A stretch of 64,000 bases of DNA from Pectobacterium fontis (GTDB lineage: Bacteria > Pseudomonadota > Gammaproteobacteria > Enterobacterales > Enterobacteriaceae): the NCBI RefSeq assembly GCF_000803215.1, contig NZ_JSXC01000014.1, positions 98,417 to 162,416 on the forward strand. The letters are read 5' to 3'. The notes beneath the pieces are model-generated. The model was not told the origin of the DNA. It made no database searches and was given only the letters and a program-made list of their open reading frames with translations. Position 1 is the first letter of the stretch. The number at the start of each line of letters is the position of its first letter. This document shows positions 20,467-30,084 of this stretch, piece by piece. Made by a program: the position numbers and the translations under genes.

Positions 20467-20482
20467 TGGCACATCCTTTGCT
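20467..20482 (+). promoter_or_regulatory. Sigma-54 promoter of glnK-amtB
   Basis: TGGCAC (20467-20472), five bases and TTGCT (20478-20482) match the -24/-12 consensus TGGCAC-N5-TTGCW exactly. With the NtrC site upstream it makes glnK-amtB nitrogen-limitation inducible, as in E. coli. Together these account for the 344-bp mdlB-glnK gap. Confidence 0.9.
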
Positions 20483-20570
20483 TTAATTATGGCGTAGACC
20501 TACTGCATACAGCGCGTAATCGAACAAGTGACGGGCGAAAGTCTGAACGTAATGGTTAGGGGGAAGATGA

Positions 20571-20909
20571 ATGAAACTGGTTACTGTGGTGATAAAACCA
20601 TTCAAGCTGGAAGATGTACGTGAAGCGTTATCTTCTGTCGGCATCCAGGGGCTCACTGTCACCGAGGTGAAAGGCTTTGGTCGTCAGAAAGGGCATGCCG
20701 AGCTGTACCGTGGCGCAGAATACAGCGTTAACTTTTTACCTAAGGTAAAAATAGATATCGCGATTGCAGACGATCAACTGGACGAAGTGATCGATGTGAT
20801 CAGCAAAGCTGCATACACCGGAAAAATTGGTGATGGCAAAATTTTTGTCGCCGAGCTGCAAAGAGTGATCCGTATCCGTACGGGTGAAACTGACGAAGCC
20901 GCACTTTAA
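20571..20909 (+). CDS. glnK: GlnK, PII nitrogen-signalling protein
   Basis: A 112-residue trimeric PII protein that senses ATP/ADP and 2-oxoglutarate and plugs AmtB under nitrogen sufficiency. The T-loop carries the uridylylation target Y51 in ELYRGAEYSVNF; the C-terminal signature GKIGDGKIFV is at about 83-92. Length equals that of E. coli GlnK. The start ATG follows AGGGGGAAG. It is the first gene of a nitrogen-controlled pair with amtB 33 nt downstream. Confidence 0.97.
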   Translation: MKLVTVVIKPFKLEDVREALSSVGIQGLTVTEVKGFGRQKGHAELYRGAEYSVNFLPKVKIDIAIADDQLDEVIDVISKAAYTGKIGDGKIFVAELQRVIRIRTGETDEAAL

Positions 20910-20942
20910 CAACACCTGACGTAGATTCGTAAATAGGGATGG

Positions 20943-22235
20943 ATGAAAATGAAAAAACTACTCTCTTCATTAGGTCTCGGTGTGGCGGCATTACTCCCGT
21001 CCTGGGCAATGGCTGCGACACCGACGATCGATAAAGCGGATAACGCTTTTATTATGATTTGTACTGCGCTGGTACTCTTTATGACTATACCAGGCATTGC
21101 ACTGTTTTATGGTGGCCTGATCCGTTCCAAGAACGTTCTGTCTATGATGACGCAGGTGAGCGTAACTTTCGCGATGGTTTGTATCCTGTGGGTCGTTTAC
21201 GGATATAGCCTGGCATTCAGCGAAGGTAACGCCTTCTTTGGTGGTTTCAGCACGTTTATGCTGAAAGGCATCGGGATTGAGTCCATCAGCGGTACTTATT
21301 ATCAATTTGTACATGTGGCGTATCAGGCTTCCTTTGCCTGCATCACCGTCGCGCTGATTGTCGGGGCAATTGCTGAACGTATTCGTTTCTCTGCTGTGTT
21401 GATTTTTGTTGCTCTATGGCTGACTTTCTCCTACCTGCCGATGACGCACATGGTATGGGGCGGCGGTTATTTGGCTTTGGATGGCGCGCTGGATTTCGCT
21501 GGTGGTACGGTGGTTCACATCAACGCCGCTGTTGCTGGTTTGGTGGGCGCTTACCTGCTGGGCAAACGTGCCGGTTTTGGCAAAGAAGCTTTCAAACCGC
21601 ATAACCTGCCGATGGTATTTATCGGTACGGCGATTCTGTACATCGGCTGGTTTGGTTTCAATGCGGGTTCTGCGGGGGCGGCGAACGGTGTTGCCGCACT
21701 GGCTTTCCTGAATACGGTTGTCGCTACTGCTGCTGCGATTCTGGCATGGGTTGGCGGTGAGTGGATGGTTCGCGGTAAACCTTCTCTGCTGGGCGCATGT
21801 TCTGGCTGTATCGCCGGTCTGGTGGCTATCACGCCAGCGGCGGGTACCGTTGGTGTCGGTGGCGCATTGGTTATCGGTCTGGCTGGTGGTGTCGCAGGTC
21901 TGTGGGGCGTAACCGTACTGAAAAAATGGCTGCGTGTGGATGACCCATGTGACGTATTCGGTGTTCACGGCGTGTGCGGTATCGTTGGCTGTATCCTGAC
22001 CGGGGTATTCTCTTCGGCTTCGCTGGGCGGTACTGGCTATGCAGAAGGCGTGACGATGGCGCATCAGGTTTGGGTTCAGTTGTTCAGCGTCATTGTGTGT
22101 CTGGTGTGGTCTGGCGTGGTGGCATTCGTCGCCTTCAAAGTGGCGGATATGATTGTCGGTCTGCGTGTACCTGAAGATCAGGAGCGTGAAGGTCTGGATG
22201 TCAACAGCCATGGCGAAAGCGCTTACAACCAATAA
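20943..22235 (+). CDS. amtB: AmtB ammonium channel
   Basis: A 430-residue inner membrane protein (E. coli 428) that conducts ammonium/ammonia as a trimer. A cleaved signal peptide ends at about residue 22 (PSWAMAA), followed by eleven membrane segments. The pore-lining histidines lie in GGTVVHINAA and CDVFGVHGVCG, and the Amt signature DFAGGTVVHINAAVAGLV is complete. The C-terminal tail LRVPEDQEREGLDVNSHGE is the GlnK interaction region. It shares the glnK sigma-54 promoter and ends at a strong terminator. Confidence 0.97.
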   Translation: MKMKKLLSSLGLGVAALLPSWAMAATPTIDKADNAFIMICTALVLFMTIPGIALFYGGLIRSKNVLSMMTQVSVTFAMVCILWVVYGYSLAFSEGNAFFGGFSTFMLKGIGIESISGTYYQFVHVAYQASFACITVALIVGAIAERIRFSAVLIFVALWLTFSYLPMTHMVWGGGYLALDGALDFAGGTVVHINAAVAGLVGAYLLGKRAGFGKEAFKPHNLPMVFIGTAILYIGWFGFNAGSAGAANGVAALAFLNTVVATAAAILAWVGGEWMVRGKPSLLGACSGCIAGLVAITPAAGTVGVGGALVIGLAGGVAGLWGVTVLKKWLRVDDPCDVFGVHGVCGIVGCILTGVFSSASLGGTGYAEGVTMAHQVWVQLFSVIVCLVWSGVVAFVAFKVADMIVGLRVPEDQEREGLDVNSHGESAYNQ

Positions 22236-22256
22236 TTGAGATTTCTCAAATATAGT

Positions 22257-22289
22257 AACGGGCGTGGAGGAAACTCCGCGCCCGTTTTG
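22257..22289 (+). terminator. Rho-independent terminator of glnK-amtB
   Basis: A 13-bp stem (22257-22269 with 22274-22286, one wobble) closed by a GAAA tetraloop and followed by TTTT. It also separates amtB from convergent tesB. Confidence 0.93.
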
Positions 22290-22310
22290 CGTTACGAGGT
22301 GACCTAACGT

Positions 22311-23174
22311 TTACGGCTGGCGGCGGCGCATCACGCCTTCCTGCACGCTGGATGCAACCAGCACACCTTCACGAGTATAGAACTGCCCACGCACGAACCC
22401 ACGAGCACCGGATGCTGACGTGCTTTCTACGGTATAAAGCAACCAGTCATCTAAGCGGAAATCACGGTGGAACCACATCGAATGGTCAATCGTGGCGACC
22501 TGCATACCCGGCTCCAAAAAACCAACGCCATGAGGCTGTAAAGCCGTAAGTAGGAAATTGCAGTCAGACGTGTAGCCAAGCAGATATTGATGAATACGCT
22601 TATCGTCCGGCAATGAGCCGCTGGCACGGCACCAAACGTGTCGTACCGGTTCATCGACTTCGCCTTTTAGCGGGTTATGGAATTTCACCGGACGCATCTC
22701 AATCGGGCTGGCCTGAATAAATTTATCGCGAAAGCGGGGGGGCAGGAGATGCTGCATATCTTGGGCGATTTCCTGCTCGGATTTCAGCGCTTCTGGTGGT
22801 GGGACGTCCGGCATCACATTCTGGTGCTCAAACCCTTCTTCATGGCTTTGAAATGAGGCTGTCATATAAAAAATCGGGCGACCATTCTGGATAGCGCTCA
22901 CACGGCGAGCGCTGAAACTGTTGCCATCGCGCAGGTTTTCAACGTCATAAATAATCGGCTTTTGACTGTCGCCGGGTAACAAAAAGTAGCTGTGGAAAGA
23001 GTGAATGTTGCGCTCGACGGGAACGGTCTGCTTGGCGGCTGACATGGCCTGACCTACGACTTGCCCACCAAAAACCTGGCGCAGCCCCAAATCATCGCTT
23101 TGTCCACGAAATAGTCCTTCTTCGAGCTTCTCTAAGTGCAGGAGGTCGAGAAGGTGTTGTAGTGGTTGACTCAT
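22311..23174 (-). CDS. tesB: TesB, acyl-CoA thioesterase II
   Basis: A 287-residue double hot-dog thioesterase (E. coli 286) that cleaves medium- and long-chain acyl-CoAs in the cytoplasm. Family blocks seen include [25 protein letters not shown] near residues 21-45, the Asp/Thr active-site region [22 protein letters not shown], and the C-terminal SSVQEGVMR with the catalytic Gln. Its stop lies 75 nt from that of convergent amtB. Confidence 0.96.
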   Translation of the reverse strand: MSQPLQHLLDLLHLEKLEEGLFRGQSDDLGLRQVFGGQVVGQAMSAAKQTVPVERNIHSFHSYFLLPGDSQKPIIYDVENLRDGNSFSARRVSAIQNGRPIFYMTASFQSHEEGFEHQNVMPDVPPPEALKSEQEIAQDMQHLLPPRFRDKFIQASPIEMRPVKFHNPLKGEVDEPVRHVWCRASGSLPDDKRIHQYLLGYTSDCNFLLTALQPHGVGFLEPGMQVATIDHSMWFHRDFRLDDWLLYTVESTSASGARGFVRGQFYTREGVLVASSVQEGVMRRRQP

Positions 23175-23385
23175 GGTATCGGCCTCAATGGATATGAATG
23201 CGGGTTATCTGTTTGTTTTGTAATGTGTAACGTGTTTCATGATGGCTTTTTACTGCAATAAATATGTGGTTTTCAGGAAAATATCAGAATTTTGCACCAT
23301 GATTATTGTGCTGGGTGAATCATACTCTTTATGAGTGCCGGTTTTCGATACCGGCAGTCTGACAATAATAAAGGAGACTGACCGA

Positions 23386-23967
23386 ATGAAATTATGGCAT
23401 ATCTTAGGCGGTATCACGTTATCGATGACTCTGGCTGCATGCGCACAACGGGGGGATTATGGTGTTTCTCCTCAAACCGGCGCACCTGTCACCCGTGCAT
23501 CTTCCCAGCAACCCGCTGTCGCGATGCCTGCGGTAACGGGGACGGTGAATATCCGTCAGCGCATTGCGCTACCGCACAACGCCGTGTTAACCGTTACGGT
23601 GTCTGATGCATCGTTGGCGGATGCGCCTTCAAAAGTGATTACTCAGCGTGTGACACGCACAGAAGGGAAGCAGGCACCTTTCCAATTCGAGTTACCGTAT
23701 AATCCAGCGGATATCCAACCCAATGCCCGTATCTTACTCAGTGCGGCTATTGCAATCGATAATCGCATTGTCATGGTGACGGAGAACGTTCTGCCAGTCA
23801 TTAGCAACGGGGTAAATCACGCCGATTTGGTTCTGGTTCCTGTCGCTTCTGTTCCCTTACCGACCAAACATCAGGGATCAATGATAGCGAACCCGACGAA
23901 TGAGACTCCTCATATGCTTCCGAGACAACCGGATTCGTTATCTACAGCACCGCAGCCAATTTGGTAA
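23386..23967 (+). CDS. ybaY: YbaY family lipoprotein
   Basis: A 193-residue lipoprotein (E. coli YbaY 190). The lipobox LAAC gives C19 as the lipidated residue in MKLWHILGGITLSMTLAAC. The central part is a YscW/META-like beta domain with VTGTVNIRQRIALPHNAVLTV and FELPYNPADIQPNARILLSAAI; the C-terminus is Pro/Thr-rich. Function is unknown. The ATG at 23386 has AAGGAG 10 nt upstream; an in-frame GTG at 23335 would destroy the signal peptide and is not used. Confidence 0.9.
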   Translation: MKLWHILGGITLSMTLAACAQRGDYGVSPQTGAPVTRASSQQPAVAMPAVTGTVNIRQRIALPHNAVLTVTVSDASLADAPSKVITQRVTRTEGKQAPFQFELPYNPADIQPNARILLSAAIAIDNRIVMVTENVLPVISNGVNHADLVLVPVASVPLPTKHQGSMIANPTNETPHMLPRQPDSLSTAPQPIW

Positions 23968-23980
23968 GGCATTTATCTGA

Positions 23981-24003
23981 ATACGCGCCGTTATGGCGCG
24001 TAT
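23981..24003. repeat. Inverted repeat between convergent ybaY and ybaZ
   Basis: ATACGCGCC (23981-23989) and GGCGCGTAT (23995-24003) form a perfect 9-bp stem that overlaps the ybaZ stop codon. There is no T-run on either side, so it is only a possible bidirectional terminator. Confidence 0.5.
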
Positions 24004-24311
24004 TGCCAGCGATATTTCGTAAGATCAATCTTTCCCTGACGATTAAAAATAACCCCCTCCGCCTGTAGCGCTGACTTCTGGCGCACATAGTCTCCACCGA
24101 CCAGTGATATTTCACCTTTACGATTGATAACCCGATGCCAGGGAAGTTTGCTGTCTTTTGGCAGGCGTTTTAACACACCGCCGACTTGTCTCGATGCTCT
24201 GGGTGAATCGGCGAGCTGTGCGATGTCGCCATAGGTGGCTATCTTGCCGTAAGGGATCGCCGCGACGATTTGAAAAACGCGTTGGCGGAAATTATCGTTT
24301 TCTTCTGACAT
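23991..24311 (-). CDS. ybaZ: Alkyltransferase-like protein Atl (YbaZ)
   Basis: A 106-residue homologue of the O6-alkylguanine-DNA alkyltransferase C-terminal domain. The active-site cysteine of PCHR is replaced by Trp (LPWHRVINRKG, about residues 56-66), the mark of ATL proteins. ATL binds O6-alkylguanine without repairing it and directs the lesion to nucleotide excision repair. The helix-turn-helix RASRQVGGVLKR with its Arg finger is present. It lies beside the 4.5S RNA gene, as in E. coli. Confidence 0.93.
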   Translation of the reverse strand: MSEENDNFRQRVFQIVAAIPYGKIATYGDIAQLADSPRASRQVGGVLKRLPKDSKLPWHRVINRKGEISLVGGDYVRQKSALQAEGVIFNRQGKIDLTKYRWQYAP

Positions 24312-24488
24312 CTGCGGATGTTCCTGCCATTTCTAAATCGATTAAACGTCATAGTGGCATAGTGAGGTGAGTAAGAAAACAACGGTTAGCGTGTGTTAGC
24401 TTGCAATTGCCTATCCCATCGCCGATAATGCCCACCGCTTTGTGACACGCTGTGGTTACCATGTGCAAACTGTTATAAAGTCGTCAAT

Positions 24489-24601
24489 GGAGGCCCTGTC
24501 GGTTCTCCCGCAACACTAACCTGTGGATTCGGTCAGGTCCGGAAGGAAGCAGCCGCAGCAGGAGACGTGTGTGCCGGGATGTAGCTGGCAGGGCCTCCAC
24601 C
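24489..24601 (+). ncRNA. ffs: 4.5S RNA, signal recognition particle RNA
   Basis: The region carries the universally conserved SRP core GGTCAGGTCCGGAAGGAAGC (from 24531) with the GGAA tetraloop, and the partner strand GTGTGCCGGGATGTAGCTGG. The ends pair as GGAGGCCCTG (24489-24498) with CAGGGCCTCC (24589-24598). Size (about 113 nt) and sequence agree with E. coli 4.5S RNA, which binds Ffh to target membrane proteins. A TATAAA -10 element lies at 24474-24479. Neighbours ybaY and ybaZ are those of E. coli ffs. Confidence 0.97.
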
Positions 24602-24778
24602 ATTTCATGCCTACCAACGCTCATCGTCAGATTGCCTCTCTTTTCCTGCGTGCGTTTTGCGAAAAGATTACTGACCCACCTTTACTTAGTGAATCATCAT
24701 CACGGTAATTATTGTGTCCCCTGTATTCATCATGGGAACGACTAGTAGAGAGGTTATCAATGCTATTGTTATATCCTC

Positions 24779-24892
24779 GTCGTCTTTCACATTGCATGTA
24801 CATCGCTACGTTCGACTGACAGAATTACTGTTCTAAGCAAGCACATTGGGGCACTTCGTTGTCCGATCTGCGGATATTGGAATTATTTTTAA
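24779..24892. repeat. Degenerate ERIC-like element
   Basis: Aligned by eye with the intact ERIC at 16501-16622, this stretch keeps the order of blocks: TTGCATGT, GACAGAATTACTG, GCAAGCACATTGGGGCACTTC and TTGGAATTATTT, with many substitutions. The central inverted repeat is decayed. It occupies part of the 479-bp gap 24602-25080 between ffs and hha, which otherwise is AT-rich and holds the hha terminator; no gene is seen. Confidence 0.6.
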
Positions 24893-24997
24893 TACCGTGA
24901 TAAACGGTGAGGAAATATACGTGGGGGTGAAAAATAGATATATCTTTACTTAATATTAAAAATACACTTTGTTACAAATATTACTCAAATAATGCAT

Positions 24998-25037
24998 TAA
25001 AAAAATAATAAAAACAAAGGCCGATAATATTATCGGC
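24998..25037 (-). terminator. Rho-independent terminator of tomB-hha
   Basis: On the minus strand the palindrome GCCGATAATATTATCGGC (25020-25037) is followed by a long T-rich tract (24998-25018), 44 nt after the hha stop. Confidence 0.8.
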
Positions 25038-25080
25038 GCAGTGTATTTAATGTCAGTTTTTGTATGTGTTTCGTCAAGAA

Positions 25081-25284
25081 TTAACGAACATATCGCCATA
25101 CAGCGGTAGGAACTTTGTCGTAGAGTTTGTTCATCGTCAGTTCGGCCAGACGATGGTCGGCTGCTGAAAAGAACATCTCCAGTTCATCATTGGAGAGTTC
25201 ATACTTGTTTTTTTCAATAACGCGTTCGAGAGTGTCAATGGTGGTGCATTTACGCAAACGCATCAAATAGTCGATTTTTTTCAT
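25081..25284 (-). CDS. hha: Hha, haemolysin expression modulator (YmoA family)
   Basis: A 67-residue all-helical protein (E. coli 72) that binds H-NS and tunes silencing of horizontally acquired and virulence genes. It keeps the family core [20 protein letters not shown] and the near-invariant [29 protein letters not shown]. It forms a pair with tomB, 53 nt upstream; in E. coli Hha acts as a toxin neutralised by TomB. Both are followed by a common terminator. Confidence 0.96.
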   Translation of the reverse strand: MKKIDYLMRLRKCTTIDTLERVIEKNKYELSNDELEMFFSAADHRLAELTMNKLYDKVPTAVWRYVR

Positions 25285-25337
25285 AATGGCCTATGCAAAC
25301 AGTACCTGGTGGTTAAAAAATATAAATAAATTATTGC

Positions 25338-25706
25338 TTAAGTTTTAGCAGGCGTACAGATGTCCTCCCCTGAGAACATTCCGAATAATTTTGCTTTGGA
25401 CTTCTGCCAGCGCCGTAGTTCAGTATCATTAATACCATAGTTGCTAAACAAGACGTAAGTATCATCCAAATACTTTTCAACCTGCTCTGAAAGTTCACTT
25501 TCGTTAGGGTATTTTATTTTAAATGTGAGAATAAATGTAGCGATATGCTCAATAAGTTCATTTAATTGGAGATTGATCGCAGATGTTGGATCATTGACCC
25601 AGCCGTGACTGCTATCGCCTAACGTTGCTATACTCTCATAACACAGATTCTCACATAAGAATCTGAGTTGGGCAATATCATAATGTTTTGGGGTGTACTC
25701 ATCCAT
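25338..25706 (-). CDS. tomB: TomB, Hha antitoxin / biofilm modulator
   Basis: A 122-residue acidic protein (E. coli TomB/YbaJ 124), the partner that neutralises Hha in E. coli, reportedly by oxygen-dependent oxidation of an Hha cysteine. The family start MDEYTPKHYDIAQLRFLCENL and the central GWVNDPTSAINLQLNELIEHIA are conserved. The start has GGAGGG 7 nt upstream. It lies first in a two-gene operon with hha. Confidence 0.95.
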   Translation of the reverse strand: MDEYTPKHYDIAQLRFLCENLCYESIATLGDSSHGWVNDPTSAINLQLNELIEHIATFILTFKIKYPNESELSEQVEKYLDDTYVLFSNYGINDTELRRWQKSKAKLFGMFSGEDICTPAKT

Positions 25707-26292
25707 ATCAATCCCTCCGTTAAGCCGTTATTCAGTGTTACTGCGGTTAACACCTGGTAAACAGGTAGACTGATGAAACTCGCAAGATAAAGACATTAGC
25801 CGTGTTTCGTATTCATGCTGTTACAGATAATGCATTAAGTCATTGTGATTTGTTCAGCAATGAATGAGACGACAGAGATTCTTGTACCTCCTACTCTCTA
25901 CTATGTCGTGAAATAGGGTTGGCGTAAATACCTACATATCATGACTTAGCCTTAAGTATAGCTGTATCATGCAGGTTATGATTACGTCGTTCTATATATG
26001 ACTATAGCAAAGGTGTTGGTAAAATTCGCGAATAATAGACGCGCTTTTTATTGCTATTTATTTTGATCAGGCTTCAAATTTTTTGCAACTATGAACATTG
26101 AGTAAATTTTTCTGCGATTGATTTAATTATTTTTATCTGAAGAATAGCAGAGACAGCGGAGGGAATGGGAAGATGTTTTTCGGTCGATTAAGTGAGAGGG
26201 TATCTTATTGTTTCAATTGTTTTTTATGCGAGGCATCCCGTACAGTCTTGCTCGCAAGATGGCACGATTGTATCGGGATGCCGAGAGAAAGA
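25707..26292. other. Long AT-rich gap between tomB and rpmJ2, with a branched inverted repeat
   Basis: This 586-bp region has no convincing open frame. It holds the promoter side of tomB-hha, where an imperfect palindrome ACCTGGTAAACAGGT lies 50 nt upstream of tomB. At its far end GGCATCCCG (26232-26240) pairs with CGGGATGCC (26274-26282), enclosing TACA/TGTA extensions and an inner hairpin CTTGCTCGCAAG. This structure stands 11 nt after the rpmJ2 stop and probably ends that transcript. High AT content is typical of H-NS/Hha-bound control regions (inference). Confidence 0.5.
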
Positions 26293-26436
26293 TTAACTTT
26301 TCTTCTTCTTCCCGCCTTGTACGGCCTTAAAGCGCGGATTTGATTTGCATATAACGTAAACGCGTCCACGGCGGCGAACCACAATACAATCTTTATGGCG
26401 ATTTTTTGCTGAACGCAGCGAACTAAGCACCTGCAT
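26293..26436 (-). CDS. rpmJ2: Ribosomal protein L36 type B (zinc-independent paralogue)
   Basis: A 47-residue very basic protein, [20 protein letters not shown] at the start and a GGKKKKS tail. It aligns with E. coli YkgO, the L36 paralogue. The canonical four-residue zinc site of L36 is incomplete: only C17 and C30 remain. Such C-minus paralogues replace zinc-binding L36 in the ribosome during zinc starvation. It lies 17 nt downstream of rpmE2 and is very probably co-transcribed. Confidence 0.93.
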   Translation of the reverse strand: MQVLSSLRSAKNRHKDCIVVRRRGRVYVICKSNPRFKAVQGGKKKKS

Positions 26437-26453
26437 ATAATAACCCTCTCTGA

Positions 26454-26702
26454 TTACTTGAAGAAGTTGCCAAAACGCTGCTGGAAGCGCGCGGTGCTGC
26501 CTTCTTTGGAATATTCTTTTTGCTTCCCGGTGTAATAGGGATGCGACGCCGAAGACACATCAATGGTGACATAAGGGTAACTAGCGCCCTCCAGTTCAAT
26601 GGTTCTATCGGTTTTAATGGTTGATCCCGTCCTGTAATAGACATCCGCGCTGGTATCATGAAATACCACAGTGCGATAATCAGGATGAATACCCGCTTTC
26701 AT
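26454..26702 (-). CDS. rpmE2: Ribosomal protein L31 type B (zinc-independent paralogue)
   Basis: An 82-residue L31 paralogue (E. coli YkgM is 87) starting [16 protein letters not shown] and ending [10 protein letters not shown]. It contains no cysteine at all, so the CxxC zinc site of standard L31 is absent. Under zinc shortage Zur derepresses this gene and the type B protein frees zinc held by ribosomal L31. A Zur-like palindrome lies 16 nt upstream of the start. It forms a two-gene unit with rpmJ2. Confidence 0.95.
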   Translation of the reverse strand: MKAGIHPDYRTVVFHDTSADVYYRTGSTIKTDRTIELEGASYPYVTIDVSSASHPYYTGKQKEYSKEGSTARFQQRFGNFFK

Positions 26703-26717
26703 ATTTGCCTCATTTGT

Positions 26718-26731
26718 TATGTTATAACATA
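26718..26731 (-). promoter_or_regulatory. Zur-like operator upstream of rpmE2
   Basis: TATGTTATAACATA is a perfect 14-bp palindrome containing the ATGTTATA/TATAACAT half-sites of Zur boxes, but merged, without the extra NTATA spacing of the gamma-proteobacterial consensus as I recall it. Its place just upstream of a zinc-free L31 gene supports the assignment. Confidence 0.65.
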
Positions 26732-26875
26732 CCTTTTATGTTGCGCCTTTTTATCCTCTGGATCAACCATTATGTTGCGGTACGATGACATGGCTCTCTA
26801 ACCCGCTGTAGAGAGGCATAAGATAGCCAATCACGCTCGTTTGCTGGCTGAGCTTGGGGAGTGTAAGCAGGGATA

Positions 26876-26900
26876 TAAAAAAGGCCGCGAGGCGGCCTTT
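26876..26900 (-). terminator. Rho-independent terminator of acrAB
   Basis: On the minus strand AAAGGCCGC and GCGGCCTTT (26892-26900 and 26880-26888) form a 9-bp stem with a 3-nt loop, followed by T's (26876-26882), 28 nt after the acrB stop. Confidence 0.9.
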
Positions 26901-26927
26901 GAACGTAGATATCGGTGAGGGGCGATC

Positions 26928-29900
26928 TTAGTGAGCGGTTGTATCGTCTACTTTCTTGCTGAAGCGACGGCGAACAACCACAAAAAATACCGGAACGAAG
27001 AAGATAGCCAGCACGGTTGCGGTGATCATCCCGCCCATTACGCCAGTACCAACGGCGTTCTGTGCACCGGAGCCTGCACCACTACTAATGACCAGCGGCA
27101 TAACACCGAGGATAAAAGCAAGTGATGTCATCAGGATGGGACGCAAGCGCATACGAACGGCGTCCAGCGTTGCCTCGACCAACCCTTTTCCTTCTTTGTC
27201 CATCAAGTCTTTAGCAAACTCGACAATCAATATGGCGTTCTTCGCCGACAGCCCTATGGTTGTCAGCAGACCCACCTTAAAGTAAACGTCGTTTTCAAGA
27301 CCCGTAATGTTCGCCGCAATCAAGGCTCCGATGATCCCTAATGGAACAACCAGCATGACGGAGAACGGTATTGACCAACTCTCATACAGCGCAGCCAGAC
27401 ACAGGAATACGACAATCAATGAAATCGCATAGATTGCAGGTGCCTGATTGCCTGATAGCCGTTCTTGATAGGACATCCCCGTCCACTCGTAGCCGATGCC
27501 TTGCGGCAACTTGGTGACGAATTCCTCCATCAGCGCCATCGCATCACCGGTGCTCTTACCGGGAGCCGCTTCACCCTGAATCTGCATGGATGGCTGGCCA
27601 TTGTAACGCTCCAGACGCGGTGAACCGTATTCCCAGTGGCTCTGGGTGAAGGCGGAGAAGGGCACCATTTGCCCGTTATTACCGCGAACGTACCAGTTTT
27701 TGATGTCATCTGGCAGCATACGGAAAGGCGCATCGGCCTGAACGTAAACTTTCTTCACACGACCACGATCGATAAAGTCATTCACATAAGAGCCACCCAG
27801 CGTGGTTGCCAACGTTGAGCTGATATCCGACAGTGACACACCAAGTGCTTGTGCTTTTTCCTGATCGATATCGAGTCGGAACTGCGGTGTATCTTCCATC
27901 CCGTTAGGACGAACCTGCACCAGCGTATCAGGACGCTGTGCGGCCATACCCAACAGTTGGTTACGGGCTTCCGTCAGTTTTGCATGGCCAAGGTTAGCCT
28001 GATCAATCAATTGGAAGTCGAAACCTGTTGCCGTACCCAGTTCGATAATCGCAGGAACGTTGGCGGCAATAACGATAGCTTCTTTATACTGGCTGAAGAC
28101 CGCGTTAGCTCTGGCAGCAATCGCCTGAACTTTATTTTCTGCGCCGCTTCGTTCGCTCCAGTCATTCAGGCTGGCAAATGCCAGACCGGCGTTCTGCCCA
28201 CGACCAGAGAACCCGAAGCCCGTCACAGTAAACACAGATTTGACATTATCTTTCTCATTGTCGAGATAGTATTGCGTCATTCTGTCCATGATTTTCTGGG
28301 TATTTTCCTGTGTCGCCCCTGAAGGCAACTGAACGATGTTCAGGAGAACGCCCTGATCTTCGTCTGGCAGGAAGGAGGTGGGCAAACGTAAGAATAGCAA
28401 GGCCAGACCAACAACAATCAGCAGGTAGATGACCAGATAACGCCCCGTGCTGCGCAGGATATTTGCCACGCTGTCGGTGTAATGATGCGTACTTTTCTCA
28501 AATACCTTGTTGAACCAGCCGAAGAAGCCTTTTTTCTCACCGTGATCGCCTTTGGCGATCGGTTTTAACAATGTGGCACAAAGCGCAGGGGTCAAAATCA
28601 ATGCGACCAGCACCGACAGCACCATCGCAGAAACGATAGTGATAGAGAACTGGCGATAGATTGCCCCGGTGGAACCGCCGGTAAACGCCATCGGGACGAA
28701 TACGGCAGAGAGCACTAACGCAATACCGACCAACGCCCCTTGGATCTGCTCCATGGAACGTTTTGTCGCTTCTTTAGGCGGTAGGCCTTCTTCCGCCATG
28801 ACACGCTCTACGTTTTCCACGACGACGATGGCGTCATCCACCAGAAGTCCGATGGCAAGCACCATCGCGAACATCGTCAGGGTGTTAATGGAATAACCAA
28901 ACGCGGAGAGGATAGCAAATGTCCCCAACAAGACGACCGGCACGGCGATGGTTGGGATCAGCGTGGCACGGAAGTTCTGCAAGAACAGATACATCACCAG
29001 GAATACCAGTACGATGGCTTCCACCAGCGTTTTCACTACTTCGTTGATCGAAATCTTCACGAAGGGCGTGGTATCGTACGGATAAACCACTTTCATGCCA
29101 GAAGGGAAGAACTCTTCCGCTTTGGTCAGCGCGGCTTTTACTGCGCTGGCGGTATCTAGCGCGTTGGCACCCGTTGCCAGTTTGATACCGATACCGGCAG
29201 CAGGTTTACCATTGAAACGCGCGATGATGTCGTAGCCTTCCGCTCCCAATTCAACGCGTGCCACGTCTTTAAGACGAACCTGAGAGCCATCGGTGTTAAC
29301 TTTCAGCAGTATTTTAGAGAATTCGTCAACCGACTTCAGCCGAGTCTGCGCAATGATCGACGCATTCAACTGCTGACCGGGAGCGGGGGGGGTGCCCCCT
29401 AATTGTCCTGCCGCAATCTGGTTGTTTTGAACTCGGATTGCAGCGATCACATCACCAGAGGTTAATTGGTAGTTGTTCAATTTGCTTGGATCCAGCCAGA
29501 TACGCATCGCGTATTGGGCACCAAACAATTGTGCATCACCCACGCCGGTGGTACGGCTGATGGAATCTTTAACGTTAGCGGCCACGTAGTCAGCGATATC
29601 TTCCTGTGACATTTTACCGTCTTCACTGATGAAGGCGGCAACCATGAGGAAGCTACTACTGGATTTCTGAACGTTAACCCCTTGCTGTTGTACTTCCTGC
29701 GGTAGCAGCGGCATGGCCAGTTGCAGTTTGTTCTGCACCTGAACCTGCGCGATATCTGGATCCGTACCTGCCTCAAACGTCAGCGTAATCTGAACCGTAC
29801 CAGAAGAATCACTGCTTGATGACATATACATCAGGTTATCGATACCGTTCATATTCTGTTCGATAACCTGGGTAACGGAGTCCTGCAACGTTGACGCATC

Positions 29901-30056
29901 GGCCCCAGGATAGTTTGCGGTTACGTCAATCGCGGGGGGCGCGATTGTCGGATACTGGGCAATAGGTAATTTAACAATTGCCAGCAACCCCGTCAGCATC
30001 ACTATGATGGCGAGTACCCATGCAAAAATGGGTCGATCTATAAAAAACTTAGCCAT
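26928..30056 (-). CDS. acrB: AcrB, RND multidrug efflux pump
   Basis: A 1042-residue proton-driven inner membrane pump (E. coli 1049) that exports drugs, bile salts and plant antimicrobials through AcrA and TolC. The N-terminus [20 protein letters not shown], the proton-relay pair in [21 protein letters not shown] (about residues 400-420) and the second repeat motif [16 protein letters not shown] are all present. It lies 28 nt after acrA in an operon. Similar AcrB sequences are AcrD and MdtF, but the pairing with acrA and divergent acrR settles the identity. Confidence 0.97.
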   Translation of the reverse strand: MAKFFIDRPIFAWVLAIIVMLTGLLAIVKLPIAQYPTIAPPAIDVTANYPGADASTLQDSVTQVIEQNMNGIDNLMYMSSSSDSSGTVQITLTFEAGTDPDIAQVQVQNKLQLAMPLLPQEVQQQGVNVQKSSSSFLMVAAFISEDGKMSQEDIADYVAANVKDSISRTTGVGDAQLFGAQYAMRIWLDPSKLNNYQLTSGDVIAAIRVQNNQIAAGQLGGTPPAPGQQLNASIIAQTRLKSVDEFSKILLKVNTDGSQVRLKDVARVELGAEGYDIIARFNGKPAAGIGIKLATGANALDTASAVKAALTKAEEFFPSGMKVVYPYDTTPFVKISINEVVKTLVEAIVLVFLVMYLFLQNFRATLIPTIAVPVVLLGTFAILSAFGYSINTLTMFAMVLAIGLLVDDAIVVVENVERVMAEEGLPPKEATKRSMEQIQGALVGIALVLSAVFVPMAFTGGSTGAIYRQFSITIVSAMVLSVLVALILTPALCATLLKPIAKGDHGEKKGFFGWFNKVFEKSTHHYTDSVANILRSTGRYLVIYLLIVVGLALLFLRLPTSFLPDEDQGVLLNIVQLPSGATQENTQKIMDRMTQYYLDNEKDNVKSVFTVTGFGFSGRGQNAGLAFASLNDWSERSGAENKVQAIAARANAVFSQYKEAIVIAANVPAIIELGTATGFDFQLIDQANLGHAKLTEARNQLLGMAAQRPDTLVQVRPNGMEDTPQFRLDIDQEKAQALGVSLSDISSTLATTLGGSYVNDFIDRGRVKKVYVQADAPFRMLPDDIKNWYVRGNNGQMVPFSAFTQSHWEYGSPRLERYNGQPSMQIQGEAAPGKSTGDAMALMEEFVTKLPQGIGYEWTGMSYQERLSGNQAPAIYAISLIVVFLCLAALYESWSIPFSVMLVVPLGIIGALIAANITGLENDVYFKVGLLTTIGLSAKNAILIVEFAKDLMDKEGKGLVEATLDAVRMRLRPILMTSLAFILGVMPLVISSGAGSGAQNAVGTGVMGGMITATVLAIFFVPVFFVVVRRRFSKKVDDTTAH

Positions 30057-30084
30057 GAATTATACCGGCTCCTGTTAGAACGTC

